Below, in pieces: positions 1-8,879 of a stretch of DNA of 64,000 bases. The position numbers and the translations under genes are program-made. Source of the DNA: Bacteroidota bacterium (lineage in GTDB: Bacteria; Bacteroidota; Bacteroidia; UKL13-3); contig CANHVU010000004.1 of the NCBI GenBank assembly GCA_947464275.1, positions 98,195-162,194 on the forward strand, written 5' to 3'. The notes beneath the pieces were generated by a model. The model had not been told where the DNA came from. It was given only the letters and a program-made list of their open reading frames with translations, and ran no database searches. Position 1 is the first letter of the stretch. Each line of letters starts with the position of its first letter.

Positions 1-1179
1 TTAGTAGCGGCCAAAGCAGCAGGAATTTCCATTTGGAAAATGTTTAAACCTATGTACTTGGTGATGTTAGGTATTTCAATATTTGGAATTTTTGTATCTA
101 ATATTCTCATACCTGTTGCAAATTTAAAAAGCAGGGCTTTATTGTACGATGTACGCGAAAAAAAACCAGCCTTAGCCATAACCGAAGGTGTTTTTTATAG
201 TGGTATTCAAGGAATAACGCTTAGAGTTGGTAAAAAAAATAAAACTACCCAAGAAATGCAGGATATCATTATTTATGATAAACGCGCCAACACTTCTCAC
301 TCAACCGTTATTTCTGCAAAAAAAGGTACCATGACATTAAGTAATGATGGAAGGTTTCTATTTTTCACCTTGTTTGATGGCGCCAGATATGAAGAAATGG
401 AAACCCAACGAAATTACTATAACACCTTTCCTCATTCTAGTACCTATTTTAGCGAAGAAAAAATTATGTTTGACTTATCTGTTTTAAATTTTAATAGAAC
501 AGATGAAGATTTGTTTAAACATAATTATGAAATGTTAAATGTGTTTCAATTGCAATTTTACAGCGATTCCATGAAAGTGGTTAAGTACAAAAAAGCATTA
601 GAATTAAAAGGATACGTAAAACCATACTATTTCTTTTTAAGAAAAGACTCGAGCCTGAAAAATACAGCTAATTTAATGGTGAGTGATACTGTTAAAAACG
701 TCATCAATTTATTCAATTCGCAATACAAAGATGTAATTTTAAGCAATGCTGAAAGTAATACAAGAACCGTAAAAAATGTTATTTCTTATGCCATTACAGA
801 ACGATATGATATAAAGAAAAGTGGAGCTAGATATGATATTGAATGGCACAAAAAATTTGTACTGGCCGTTGCATGTATTATTATGTTCTTTATTGGAGCT
901 CCACTAGGTTCCATTATAAGAAAAGGTGGATTTGGTTTGCCTGTTGTTGTTTCAATTTTACTTTACTTAATATATCATATTATTTCGCTATCAGGCGAAA
1001 AGGCAGCAAAAACAATGGCATGGTCACCTATGTTTGGTATTTGGATTGGTGTTTTGGTGCTTACCCCGCTTGGCTTTTTCTTAACTTATCAAGCTAGTAA
1101 CGATAGTTCCTTATTTAACAAGACCGCTTGGACCAATATTTTCAAAAAAATAATTCCGAAAAATAAAACTACAAAATGA
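1..1179 (+). CDS. LptF/LptG-family permease (5' end outside window)
   Basis: Inner-membrane permease subunit of the type that pulls lipopolysaccharide out of the inner membrane in the LptBFGC complex (YjgP/YjgQ family). The reading frame is open from base 1, so the first ATG at 40 is internal. The residues before it (LVAAKAAGISIWK) resemble the family's cytoplasmic segment before TM3, so roughly the first 60-80 residues lie outside the window. One membrane segment follows base 52. A long periplasmic domain comes next, then three membrane segments near the C terminus (about bases 850-1095), the usual LptF/G topology. The stop overlaps the next gene's start as ATGA, so the two are translationally coupled. 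Whether it is the F or the G subunit cannot be told here. Confidence 0.85.
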   Translation, partial: LVAAKAAGISIWKMFKPMYLVMLGISIFGIFVSNILIPVANLKSRALLYDVREKKPALAITEGVFYSGIQGITLRVGKKNKTTQEMQDIIIYDKRANTSHSTVISAKKGTMTLSNDGRFLFFTLFDGARYEEMETQRNYYNTFPHSSTYFSEEKIMFDLSVLNFNRTDEDLFKHNYEMLNVFQLQFYSDSMKVVKYKKALELKGYVKPYYFFLRKDSSLKNTANLMVSDTVKNVINLFNSQYKDVILSNAESNTRTVKNVISYAITERYDIKKSGARYDIEWHKKFVLAVACIIMFFIGAPLGSIIRKGGFGLPVVVSILLYLIYHIISLSGEKAAKTMAWSPMFGIWIGVLVLTPLGFFLTYQASNDSSLFNKTAWTNIFKKIIPKNKTTK

Positions 1180-2372
1180 ATATTTTACAAATAACACCAC
1201 GTTTTCCTTGGCCACTAAAAGATGGAGGAGCGCTTTGCTACTTTAATTATGCAAAAGGTTATGGCGATGCTGGTTGTGCGTTAACTATTGCTTCCTTAAA
1301 CACCTCTAAGCACTTTATAGATTACCAAGAATTGCCAAATCATGTGAAAGCCCTTGGTGATATACATTTAACATTTATTGATAACCATATTAAACCAATT
1401 GACGCCTTTTTAAATTTATTTTCTGATGAATCATACCATGTAAAACGATTCATCAATAAAAATTTTGAACAGCAGTTAACTGATATTTGCAATGAAAAAC
1501 AATTTGATGTGGTTGTATTTGAAACTGTTTTTGTAGCCCCATATTTAGACATTATCAGAAAACATAGCAAAGCAAAGTGTATTTTAAGACAGCATAATGT
1601 AGAATATCAAATATGGGAAACATTGGCTTGTAATGAAGGAAATCCCTTAAAAAAATGGTATTTAAATTTATTGGCTAAACGTTTAAAAAAATTTGAAAAA
1701 CAACAATTAAATAATTTTGACGGAATAGCTGCCATTACTAAAAATGATGCATTAGCTTTTAAGGAAAGTGGTTGTGTTAAACCAATACATGTATCACCAT
1801 TTGGTATAAATTTAGAAAAACTAATTGTTGATAATACTAATTTAGAAATGCCTAGTTTATTTCATATAGGTTCAATGGATTGGATGCCAAATCAAGAGGC
1901 AATGAAATGGTTTATTCAAAATGTTTGGTACGATATGAACTATGAATTTCCTGAACTAAAATTTTATTTGGCTGGTAGGAATATTCCGACATCATTTTTT
2001 GACTATAATAATCAAAACCATATAGGTGTTTTGGGCGAAATAGATGATGCCATTAGGTTTATGAATGAAAAGGCAATAATGGTTGTACCGTTATTTTCAG
2101 GCAGTGGCATTAGAGTAAAAATTCTGGAAGGAATGGGATTAGGAAAGTGTATCATTTCCACCTCTTTAGGTGCTCAAGGAATTGATGCTAAAAACGGAGA
2201 ACATATTATCATAGCTGAAACAGCTGAAGAGTTTAAAAATGAAATTAGAAACCTAATAAATAACCCAAGTGAAATAATTAGAATTGGGAAAAATGCACTT
2301 AGGTTAGTAAAAGACAAATACGATAATAAAAAGATAGTGGCTGATACTATAGATTTTTACAATAAACTGTAA
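1176..2372 (+). CDS. Glycosyltransferase family 4 protein
   Basis: Predicted GT-B fold retaining glycosyltransferase of 398 residues, cytoplasmic or membrane-associated, probably acting on a cell-surface glycan or lipid-linked sugar. The N-terminal half has the GT4-like donor-side start (MNILQITPRFPWPLKDGG) and an RQHNVEYQIW segment. The C-terminal half has the GT1 signature around residues 305-335 (FSGSGIRVKILEGMGLGK, then STSLGAQGI), including the Glu that contacts the nucleotide-sugar. The start codon overlaps the upstream Lpt permease stop (ATGA), which suggests an envelope or LPS-related role. The exact sugar and acceptor cannot be read from the sequence. Length is normal for the family. 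Confidence 0.88.
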   Translation: MNILQITPRFPWPLKDGGALCYFNYAKGYGDAGCALTIASLNTSKHFIDYQELPNHVKALGDIHLTFIDNHIKPIDAFLNLFSDESYHVKRFINKNFEQQLTDICNEKQFDVVVFETVFVAPYLDIIRKHSKAKCILRQHNVEYQIWETLACNEGNPLKKWYLNLLAKRLKKFEKQQLNNFDGIAAITKNDALAFKESGCVKPIHVSPFGINLEKLIVDNTNLEMPSLFHIGSMDWMPNQEAMKWFIQNVWYDMNYEFPELKFYLAGRNIPTSFFDYNNQNHIGVLGEIDDAIRFMNEKAIMVVPLFSGSGIRVKILEGMGLGKCIISTSLGAQGIDAKNGEHIIIAETAEEFKNEIRNLINNPSEIIRIGKNALRLVKDKYDNKKIVADTIDFYNKL

Positions 2373-2383
2373 AAATCAAATCA

Positions 2384-2650
2384 TTAATTATTATTATTAT
2401 CGGAGTTGAAAACAAAATACATATTCCAGCATTTTAAGCATTTAAACTTTTTCACATCTCTACCAGAAAATAACATTTGAGTGATAAATCCCTTAGGAAC
2501 CCTTTCCGCATCTGTAGCTTGGCATTTGGGACATTCGTTTTTTCTTGTTAATTTTGAGATGAAAGATTTTACAATAAAAAATGTTATTAAAAGTACTAAA
2601 CCAATTAAAATATAATTATATCTTGCCATGGCTTGATCTAAAATTCTCAT
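2384..2650 (-). CDS. Small membrane protein with C-terminal zinc ribbon
   Basis: 88-residue protein of unknown function. Residues about 10-28 form one hydrophobic helix (YNYILIGLVLLITFFIV). Two Cys pairs follow, CPKC near residue 39 and CLKC near residue 74, the spacing expected of a zinc ribbon. The tail is rich in Asn/Asp. The first Cys pair follows the helix closely, so the ribbon probably faces the cytoplasm. It converges on the glycosyltransferase, with 11 bases between the stops, so it is likely its own transcription unit. ATG start. I do not recognise a named family. Confidence 0.6.
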   Translation of the reverse strand: MRILDQAMARYNYILIGLVLLITFFIVKSFISKLTRKNECPKCQATDAERVPKGFITQMLFSGRDVKKFKCLKCWNMYFVFNSDNNNN

Positions 2651-2778
2651 AATGATAATTTAACTTATTAAATATTGCGCAAATAAACTCTTAAAGTTTA
2701 TTTAAACAATATTATATTTTTGTAACCTTTATAATTGACTCAATATTTCATAATTAAAAACAATTGAATACTTATTAA

Positions 2779-3909
2779 ATGAAAAAATACATACTGTTAT
2801 CAAGTATTCTTATTGCAAATTTTAATAACTTATTTTCTCAAATTAACTTTTCAAATATTGGCCTTAATGTTAATTATATAAATGGCTACAGCTTTGCACC
2901 AAATAAAATAGAAAAAACACATCAAAGTATGGATGGGTGGGTGCATGGATTTAGCATTGGCATCCACAAACAAGTAAACGGAAATAAAGATTGGCATCAA
3001 ACATATGGAAATCCTAGAATTGGGTTAAATTTACAAACCATCTTCATGAATAAACCCTATACTTTTGGGTTTCATGTTTCATTGATTCCTTTTATTCAAA
3101 TAAATATATTAAAATCAAAAAACTCAAACATTAGTGGCAAAATTGGAATTGGTGGTGCATATGCATCACAGTCATTTAAATTTAGCAGTAATTTTGATAA
3201 CCGGGCGGTTAGTTTACCTTTAAATTTTGCATTAGAAGTTGGGGCAGTTTTAAATAAAAAAATAACAAACAAATTAGAATTCAATTTTGAATTGGGTTAT
3301 TTTCATTTATCGAACGGAAGTTTTCAAATGCCTAATGGAGGATTCAATATTTATTATTCCAAAACAGGACTTTCCTATTTTTTTACCCAAACACCACTCA
3401 ATAAATCATTCAAAAATAACTTTACCCTAAAAGATAAAACTCCTTATTATACAACTTATATTGCTGGGGCATATAGAGAGCAAGGTACATTTGCCTATAG
3501 ACGACAATTTCCAATTTTCATATTTCACAATGCCATCATGAAACCATTTAATAAAGTATACAATTATGGTTTAGGATTTGACTTATTTTATGATGCCACG
3601 CAACGATTAATTGATGAGCCTGATTTATTGGTAAGTGATGTAAAAGAGAGTGACAAATGGAATGCAGCATTAGGTTTCTGCAATGAATTAAATATTGGAA
3701 AACTAGCTATTCCATTAGATTTTTATCATTATGTATATGATTTAAATGTGGTGAAGCAAAAATACTATATCCGTTTTGGGCTTACCTATTACCCTTATAA
3801 AAAATTGTTTGTAGGATGTTATTTTAAAGGGAGTATAAATAAGTATAAATCTTTAGAATCTGATTTTATGGAATTTGCCTTAGGATGGAGATTTAGGAAA
3901 TCAAATTAA
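2779..3909 (+). CDS. Acyloxyacyl hydrolase / PagL-like lipid A 3-O-deacylase
   Basis: Predicted outer-membrane beta-barrel enzyme that removes an ester-linked acyl chain from lipid A. It has a short signal peptide ending near FNNLFSQ (residues 1-20) and then alternating beta-barrel-like strands. Residues about 174-192 carry the family motif (FHLSNGSFQMPNGGFN). It resembles the PagL His-Ser catalytic region, with the following PN-G-N turn conserved in Bacteroidota homologues. At 376 residues it is longer than Pseudomonas PagL (about 170), as is usual for Bacteroidota members with a C-terminal extension. Sitting close to the Lpt permease and glycosyltransferase supports an LPS-remodelling role. 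The assignment rests on the motif only. Confidence 0.7.
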   Translation: MKKYILLSSILIANFNNLFSQINFSNIGLNVNYINGYSFAPNKIEKTHQSMDGWVHGFSIGIHKQVNGNKDWHQTYGNPRIGLNLQTIFMNKPYTFGFHVSLIPFIQINILKSKNSNISGKIGIGGAYASQSFKFSSNFDNRAVSLPLNFALEVGAVLNKKITNKLEFNFELGYFHLSNGSFQMPNGGFNIYYSKTGLSYFFTQTPLNKSFKNNFTLKDKTPYYTTYIAGAYREQGTFAYRRQFPIFIFHNAIMKPFNKVYNYGLGFDLFYDATQRLIDEPDLLVSDVKESDKWNAALGFCNELNIGKLAIPLDFYHYVYDLNVVKQKYYIRFGLTYYPYKKLFVGCYFKGSINKYKSLESDFMEFALGWRFRKSN

Positions 3910-4037
3910 CAAAGTTATTGGTTAATTAAGTTGATAAGCAGCAACAACAAACGTCACTGCGAGGAACGAAGCAGTCTCAAGTGATAGAAGACATAGGTTA
4001 ATTAGTTAATGTAGTTGATAAGTATTTTATAACTTTA
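3910..4037. other. Intergenic start of repeat block 1
   Basis: Downstream of the PagL-like gene there is AT-rich sequence with loose GTTAATTAAGTTGAT-like low complexity and one copy of repeat module d (separate entry). I see no gene here. It forms the left margin of the 3.95-5.24 kb repeat block. Confidence 0.5.
3946..3985 (+). repeat. Repeat module d, copy 1
   Basis: Contains GTCACTGCGAGGAACGAAGC followed by AGTCTCAAGTGAT. The arms ACTGC and GCAGT can pair. Near-identical copies lie at 5103-5145 and 8880-8917. It resembles the short GTCATTGCGAG...GAAGCAATC dispersed repeats that I recall from many unrelated bacterial genomes. Confidence 0.75.
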
Positions 4038-4175
4038 CCTTTGGTCAGTGTTTACAAAGACCATTTTATGTAAGTCTTATTAATAGCAATATTTATAACA
4101 AAAAAAATCAAGTCATTCTGGAGGAATCTCCTTTGTATGGCAACCAAGTTAGCTAATGGATAAGTCATTTCTTTT
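4038..4175 (+). repeat. Composite repeat, copy 1 (modules a and b)
   Basis: Module a here has a decayed hairpin (GGTCAGTG...AAAGACC) followed by the conserved ATTTTATGTAAGTCTTATTA tail. Module b follows with ATTCTGGAGGAATCTCC and the CAACCAAGTTAGCTAATGG tail. Compare the cleaner copies at 4425 and 4754. The usual module c is replaced here by a different sequence (module e, next entry). Confidence 0.8.
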
Positions 4176-4405
4176 TTTTGCTTTCTTTTTTTCTTCATAC
4201 TTTTTGCATTGCCCAAAAAGTATGCAAAAACGCTAGACAACACTTCGTCCGATAGCTATCGAACTTTACTAAGTGACCGAAACTACCCACCCGCATCCCG
4301 AAAGCTTTCGGGATTGAAGCACGGCCCTCCCGAAAGCATTCGGGATTATTGTCTGCCCTACGCTCGCCTACTTTTGATATTTTTGGTAAATTTTTGGCAT
4401 TTAAC
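4176..4405. repeat. Palindrome-rich module e replacing module c
   Basis: Contains GCCCAAAAAGTATGC and two perfect or near-perfect palindromic words: ATCCCGAAAGCTTTCGGGAT at about 4295-4314 and CCCGAAAGCATTCGGGA at about 4329-4345. ORFs read across it on both strands, but their peptides follow the repeat structure rather than any protein family. It occupies the same position in the composite unit as module c in the other copies. Confidence 0.6.
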
Positions 4406-4424
4406 AACCATGTTTAGGTTCATT

Positions 4425-4727
4425 GCCTTTGGTCGGTGTTTTCACCGACCATTTTATGTAAGTCTTATTAATAGCAATATTTGTAACAAAAAAGTCAAGT
4501 CATTCCGTAGGAATCTCCTTTGTTTGGCAACCAAGTTAGCTAAGGGATAAGTCACTTCTTTTTACTTTTTGTTTGGGCAAAAAGTAAAGCAAAAAGCCCA
4601 CCACTAAATCCAAATTTCAATTTTTCTCTCGCACTTCCCAACGCCACTCGGGCCGAAAAATTAAAATTTCGCGCATTTAGTGGACATCCACCCACACCAC
4701 TTTTCCGCTCCTTTTTTTTGAGTTGAT
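4425..4727 (+). repeat. Composite repeat, copy 2 (modules a, b, c)
   Basis: Module a has a perfect 8-bp hairpin, GGTCGGTG (4431-4438), loop TTTT, CACCGACC (4443-4450). Module b has ATTCCGTAGGAAT. Module c is a long interrupted inverted repeat: CCACTAAAT (4601-4609) pairs with ATTTAGTGG (4675-4683). Inside it, AAATTTCAATTTTTC (4612-4626) pairs with GAAAAATTAAAATTT (4654-4668) with one mismatch. Confidence 0.85.
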
Positions 4728-4753
4728 TTGAAATCCACAACATACGTCACTTT

Positions 4754-5058
4754 GCCTTTGGTCGGTGTTTTCACCGACCATTTTATGTAAGTCTTATTAA
4801 TAGCAATATTTGTAACAAAAAAAAGTCAAGTCCATTCCCTAGGAATCTACCTTGTATGGCAACCATGTTAGCTAATGGTTAAATCATTTTTTTTCTCCTT
4901 TCTTTTACTTTTTGTTTGGGCAAAAAGTAAAGCAAAAAGCCCACCACTAAATCCAAATTTCAATTTTTTTTCGCGCTTCCCAACGCCACTCGAGCCGAAA
5001 AATTGAAATTTCGCGCATTTAGTGGACATCCACCCACACCGCTTTTTCCGCTCCTTTT
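4754..5058 (+). repeat. Composite repeat, copy 3 (modules a, b, c)
   Basis: Same order as copy 2. The module a hairpin is perfect again (4760-4767 with 4772-4779). In module c the right inner arm reads GAAAAATTGAAATTT, restoring the pair that is mismatched in copy 2. Module c ends with the CATCCACCCACACCGCTTTT stretch seen in all full copies. Confidence 0.85.
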
Positions 5059-5102
5059 GTTGAGTTGATAAGGTTGATTGGCTATTTGAATTGATTTGAA
5101 AT

Positions 5103-5145
5103 CAACAACAAACGTCACTGCGAGGAACGAAGCAGTCTCAAGTGA
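5103..5145 (+). repeat. Repeat module d, copy 2
   Basis: Same sequence as the copy at 3946: CAACAACAAACGTCACTGCG, then the GCAGTCTCAAGTGATA end. Here it directly follows composite copy 3, and the module d copy at 8880 likewise follows composite copy 5, so d appears to be the 3' end of the full unit. Confidence 0.75.
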
Positions 5146-5206
5146 TACGAGGTTTAGGTTGATTGTTAATGGAGTTTATGGAGTAAATAAGTATCTCATA
5201 ATTTTG

Positions 5207-5237
5207 TCTTTGGTCGGTGTTTTCACCTACCATTTTA
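5207..5237 (+). repeat. Composite repeat, copy 4 (fragment of module a)
   Basis: Left arm GGTCGGTG (5212-5219), loop TTTT, right arm CACCTACC with one mismatch. The copy stops just before the end of the adjacent minus-strand gene at 5256. It could act as part of that gene's 3' hairpin. Confidence 0.7.
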
Positions 5238-5255
5238 ACTAAGTATAATAATCAA

Positions 5256-5957
5256 TTACTTCAGTTCATACCATCCAATTTCTAACAACCCATTGTAATA
5301 ATCTATATCTACATAATCGCCAATATTTTTCGAGTCGTAATACTTCTGTTTGACATTTTCGGTTTCATTTTTAGTTTGAGTATGCCATCTTTCGAGTATC
5401 AAAACATTGCTACTATTTTTTCCTTTGGTTTCATATTTTTCTATAATTCTAGCTGAAAAGTAATTAGATGGCGAACTGTTAAAGGCGCAGTTTATAAAAA
5501 TTACTATTGCAAAGCTGTAAAAAAAGCCATAAAAACTATTAATTACCATTCGCAATACCAATGAATCTTTTGGCATTTGGGATATTTTTTCAAATATTAT
5601 AATAAATAATACTGTTAAGACAATGCTGTAAATCCATACTAACGTATAGCTAAAAATAGTATAATCAGAACCAATTTTTATAACCATACCGCAAACAGCT
5701 ATCACGCAAGCTAAACCTATATTGGGCTTATTGCCATCTTCATGGTCATAAATAATAATGCCTTTGTATTCGCGTAATAAATACATACACGCAAATGGAA
5801 CCAAAGCCATTATAACAAAGGCTAATTGAGTAGCTGTTGATGTAAATGTTAGCCATGCAAATAAAGCAAAAACTATTATGTTAAAAGCCCTAACTGTGTT
5901 TTTAGCTTGCCTATAACTTATAGGCGGTTGGTTTTGGTTGGTTCTTTTTTTTCGCAT
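5256..5957 (-). CDS. Multi-pass membrane protein of unknown function
   Basis: 233 residues, with a basic N terminus (RKKRTNQNQ) and about five hydrophobic helices. Two lie between residues 25 and 62, two between about 80 and 125, and one near 140-160 (FYGFFYSFAIVIFINCAF). A polar C-terminal domain of about 70 residues follows. I do not recognise the family. The frame also offers a GTG one codon upstream (5960). I prefer the ATG at 5957, six bases after the TonB receptor stop. The near-contact suggests translational coupling and co-expression with the receptor. An accessory role in the receptor's uptake or sensing is inference only. Repeat block 1 starts right after its stop. Confidence 0.6.
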   Translation of the reverse strand: MRKKRTNQNQPPISYRQAKNTVRAFNIIVFALFAWLTFTSTATQLAFVIMALVPFACMYLLREYKGIIIYDHEDGNKPNIGLACVIAVCGMVIKIGSDYTIFSYTLVWIYSIVLTVLFIIIFEKISQMPKDSLVLRMVINSFYGFFYSFAIVIFINCAFNSSPSNYFSARIIEKYETKGKNSSNVLILERWHTQTKNETENVKQKYYDSKNIGDYVDIDYYNGLLEIGWYELK

Positions 5958-5963
5958 CACTTT

Positions 5964-8345
5964 TTACATTCTTAATCTTAAACAAGCCCAAATATTTCTG
6001 CCTGCTGCACTCATTCCTGATGCAAATACACGGTATTGTGTATCAGTTATATTGTCAATTCCAGATTGTAATTGAATTTTACCTTTTGTACCTAAACTGT
6101 ATTGCGCTTTTAGGTTTAAAGTGTACCAAGCTGGAGAACCTTGTGGAGTGGCATAAATGGCATTGTCTTCACCTGTTAAATTAAAATCGGTTATGCGTTT
6201 CCAACCATTGTAAACAGAGCAAAATTCAACCATTAATTTGTTTTTGTGAAACTGAATAGCACTTCTTCCAAACATAGGTGGGATATGGTCTAATGGCGTT
6301 TCGTTATCTCCATTTTTTATTCTTCCATACGTATAATTTATAGATGAGAAAGCCATAAAATTAGAGGTAATATCCACTGCCAACTGCGCGTTATACCCAA
6401 AAATATAGGCTTGTTGCGCATTTTGATTGCTAAAAACTTTGGTGTTAACACCATTGTAAAGAGCAGAATCACTACCATTTAAGGTAGTGGCTTTTATTAT
6501 AATGGCGTTGTCAATTTGAGTAAAATAAACATTGCCTTCTAATTTTATTTTTTTATGTGCTACAGCGCTAAAGCCTAGCTCATAATTATAAGTGTATTCA
6601 GGTTTTAGTTCAGGATTTGGAATAATCATAGCCTCGCCCGATTTGCTATCAAACACTTTGTTTACATCATCTAAATTGGGTGCTCTAAAAGCGGTAGATA
6701 TATTGGTATATAATTTTATGGCTTTAATAGGCAAATAAACCAAACCAATATTTCCGTTTATAGCCGAATTTTGTTGCGTTAAATTATTATCTAAAAATGG
6801 AAAAAACGATTTGTTGTTAAAGGTTGAATTTAACTCTACATAATTTACACGTAAACCATCACTTACAATAAATTTTTTACCTATTTCTAACGAGTGGCTA
6901 AAGTATGCAGCTAAATAACTCATAGTACTTCCACCATCAGGATAACGAGTAGAATTGCTAGTGGTTTTGCCCGTTATTACATTTTTAGCATTGGCATTGG
7001 AAGCTATGTAATTAAACTGTCCATCAAAACCATATCTAAACTCGTGTTTCATATTTGGGCTATGTTTAATTTGTTTGGTGGCATCTATATTTAACGATGC
7101 TACATGCAAAAATTCATTTCGTTGGTTGAGGTTAGCAGCTTGCCAATTTCTATCGTACCTGCTTTCTTCAATATATTGGTAGGCCACATTCATTTTATAA
7201 TAATCAACAAAAGCGCTCTTAGTAATTCTGCGGTATTGATAAGAAGCCAAGGTGCGTAATTCAGGGCCATAATACCACTCTGCACTGCGGTAATTTTTAG
7301 TTCCTTTCCATTCGTTTAACCTATCGTAACGAGGTACATTGTTGGTATTACTTAACTGAAAATTGAATACATGTTGTTCGGTAGAACGTTTGGCATACAA
7401 AACTTTATAGACTATATCGTATTGGTTGTAAGCAGTTCCTAGTTGTAAACTTGGGTCACTGTTTTTAAGCATGGTATCGCGGTTATTGATTCTGCCTGCG
7501 TAATAGTTGCGTTGATAAATACTATCGCCATCAATACTTTCCTTATTGGTTCCTTGTCGTAAATCGCCAAAATTACTATTAGTAAAACTGATTAAGTGTG
7601 CCCATTTTTTCTTACCAATATTTACATCAAAATGAACCGTTGATTCATTGTTCACACTGCCAAAACGATAATAGGCATTGTAGTTAATGGTTTTTATTTT
7701 GGGTAAAATGGTTTCAAAATACAATACACCTCCTAATGCATCGCTGCCATAAATGGTACTTCCACCTCCAAATAAAACTTCAGCTCGGTTTAAAATATTT
7801 TGGTCAATGCGTAATACATTTTGCAAATGTCCACCACGGTAAATGGCATTGTTCATGCGCACCCCATCAATCACCATCAAAATTCTGTTTGACTCAAATC
7901 CGCGTAAAACAGGACTGCCTCCACCTTGTTGACTTTTTTGCATAAATACATTTCCTGTATTTTCTATTAAATCGGCAGTGTTTTGTCTGTTTTGAAATTG
8001 AATTTGTCCTTTGGAAATACTTTGAATTTGCCTAGGTATATCTTTTTTATCTTCTTGGAATTTATTGGCTGAAATCACTACCTCTTCTATTTTTAAAGCT
8101 GAAGGAACCAAAAATATACGAATGGTGTCTTTATAATTTGTATTTACAATTTGGTTATAGGGTTTGTAGTCGGGGTGTTTTATAGAAATAGCAGCTTCGT
8201 TATCATAATATTCTTGTACAATATTGATATTAGCATCGTTAATGGCTAATTGGGTATTTTTATCAAAAACCAAAACTGTTTGGGCTTGGCTTGAGTTAAA
8301 TTTTACAAATAATAACAAAATAAGGGCAGGTAATAGTTTATTCAT
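5964..8345 (-). CDS. TonB-dependent receptor, heme/hemoglobin-type
   Basis: Predicted outer-membrane active transporter of 793 residues. I place the start at the ATG at 8345, where a clean signal peptide begins (MNKLLPALILLLFVKFNSSQ, ending AQ), 18 codons inside the longest frame. A short carboxypeptidase-like N-terminal domain is followed by the plug: a TonB-box-like EEVVISANK, then QQGGGSPVLRGFESNRILMV and DGVRMNNAIYRGGHLQN. That wording is typical of the TonB hemoglobin/transferrin/lactoferrin receptor group. A 22-strand-type barrel fills the rest. The end (CLRLRM) lacks the usual terminal aromatic residue. The substrate is inferred from the plug style only. It is followed at once by a small membrane protein. 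Confidence 0.85.
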   Translation of the reverse strand: MNKLLPALILLLFVKFNSSQAQTVLVFDKNTQLAINDANINIVQEYYDNEAAISIKHPDYKPYNQIVNTNYKDTIRIFLVPSALKIEEVVISANKFQEDKKDIPRQIQSISKGQIQFQNRQNTADLIENTGNVFMQKSQQGGGSPVLRGFESNRILMVIDGVRMNNAIYRGGHLQNVLRIDQNILNRAEVLFGGGSTIYGSDALGGVLYFETILPKIKTINYNAYYRFGSVNNESTVHFDVNIGKKKWAHLISFTNSNFGDLRQGTNKESIDGDSIYQRNYYAGRINNRDTMLKNSDPSLQLGTAYNQYDIVYKVLYAKRSTEQHVFNFQLSNTNNVPRYDRLNEWKGTKNYRSAEWYYGPELRTLASYQYRRITKSAFVDYYKMNVAYQYIEESRYDRNWQAANLNQRNEFLHVASLNIDATKQIKHSPNMKHEFRYGFDGQFNYIASNANAKNVITGKTTSNSTRYPDGGSTMSYLAAYFSHSLEIGKKFIVSDGLRVNYVELNSTFNNKSFFPFLDNNLTQQNSAINGNIGLVYLPIKAIKLYTNISTAFRAPNLDDVNKVFDSKSGEAMIIPNPELKPEYTYNYELGFSAVAHKKIKLEGNVYFTQIDNAIIIKATTLNGSDSALYNGVNTKVFSNQNAQQAYIFGYNAQLAVDITSNFMAFSSINYTYGRIKNGDNETPLDHIPPMFGRSAIQFHKNKLMVEFCSVYNGWKRITDFNLTGEDNAIYATPQGSPAWYTLNLKAQYSLGTKGKIQLQSGIDNITDTQYRVFASGMSAAGRNIWACLRLRM

Positions 8346-8559
8346 ACTTATATTATTGCAAATTTGTATAAATAAATGGAATTGAGAAGTAATGGACAAT
8401 TTATTTTGAAATTTGGTTCTTTGCTGCTGACTGCTAGCCTCTGGCTGTTAGGGTTTCGAGAATGTAGTTTACTTAATATTTATGTGGCTAAAGCCAAATT
8501 GCTTGTATTAATTTTATCAGTTGCTTAAAAGCAACTGCAATAGATAGTGAATAAACTAT
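8346..8559. promoter_or_regulatory. Upstream region of the TonB receptor
   Basis: AT-rich leader of the minus-strand receptor gene. It carries several small hairpins (TGGCTAAAGCCA, GTTGCTTAAAAGCAAC, GATAGTGAATAAACTATC) and a degenerate CTGCTGACTGCTAGCC stretch of the sort common between Bacteroidota genes. I could not identify a convincing -7/-33 pair or a Fur-like box. Confidence 0.3.
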
Positions 8560-8856
8560 CTTTGCCTTTAATGTTTTTTTTCACAGACCATTTTATGTAA
8601 GTCTTACTAATAACAACATTTATTATAAAAAAAGTCAAGTCATTCCGTAGGAATCTCCTTTGTATGGCAAACAAGTTAGCTAATGGATTAGTCACTTCTT
8701 TTTCTACTTTCTTTTTACTTTTTGTTTGGGCAAAAAGCCCACCACTATATCCAAATTTCAATTTTTCTTTCGCACTATCCAATGCCACTCGGGCCGAAAA
8801 ATTAAAATTTCGCGCATTTAGTGGACATCCACCCACACCACTTTTTCCGCTCATTT
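8560..8856 (+). repeat. Composite repeat, copy 5 (modules a, b, c)
   Basis: Module a has lost its left hairpin arm (poly-T in its place), but the CAGACCATTTTATGTAAGTC tail is intact. Module b has ATTCCGTAGGAAT. Module c is complete but slightly diverged (CCACTATAT on the left arm, ATTTAGTGG on the right). The unit is in the same orientation as copies 1-3 although it lies on the other side of the TonB receptor operon. Confidence 0.8.
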
Positions 8857-8879
8857 TTTTTGTGTTGATTTGAAATCCA

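Noticed and set aside
4195..4743. Hypothetical ORFs on both strands (63-113 codons) across the first repeat block.
   Set aside because: They run through the repeat modules and share peptides only because the DNA repeats; no start signal or family.
8525..8873. ORFs on both strands over the second repeat block.
   Set aside because: Same reason: translation of module c, which also appears in copies 2 and 3 with different frames and ends.
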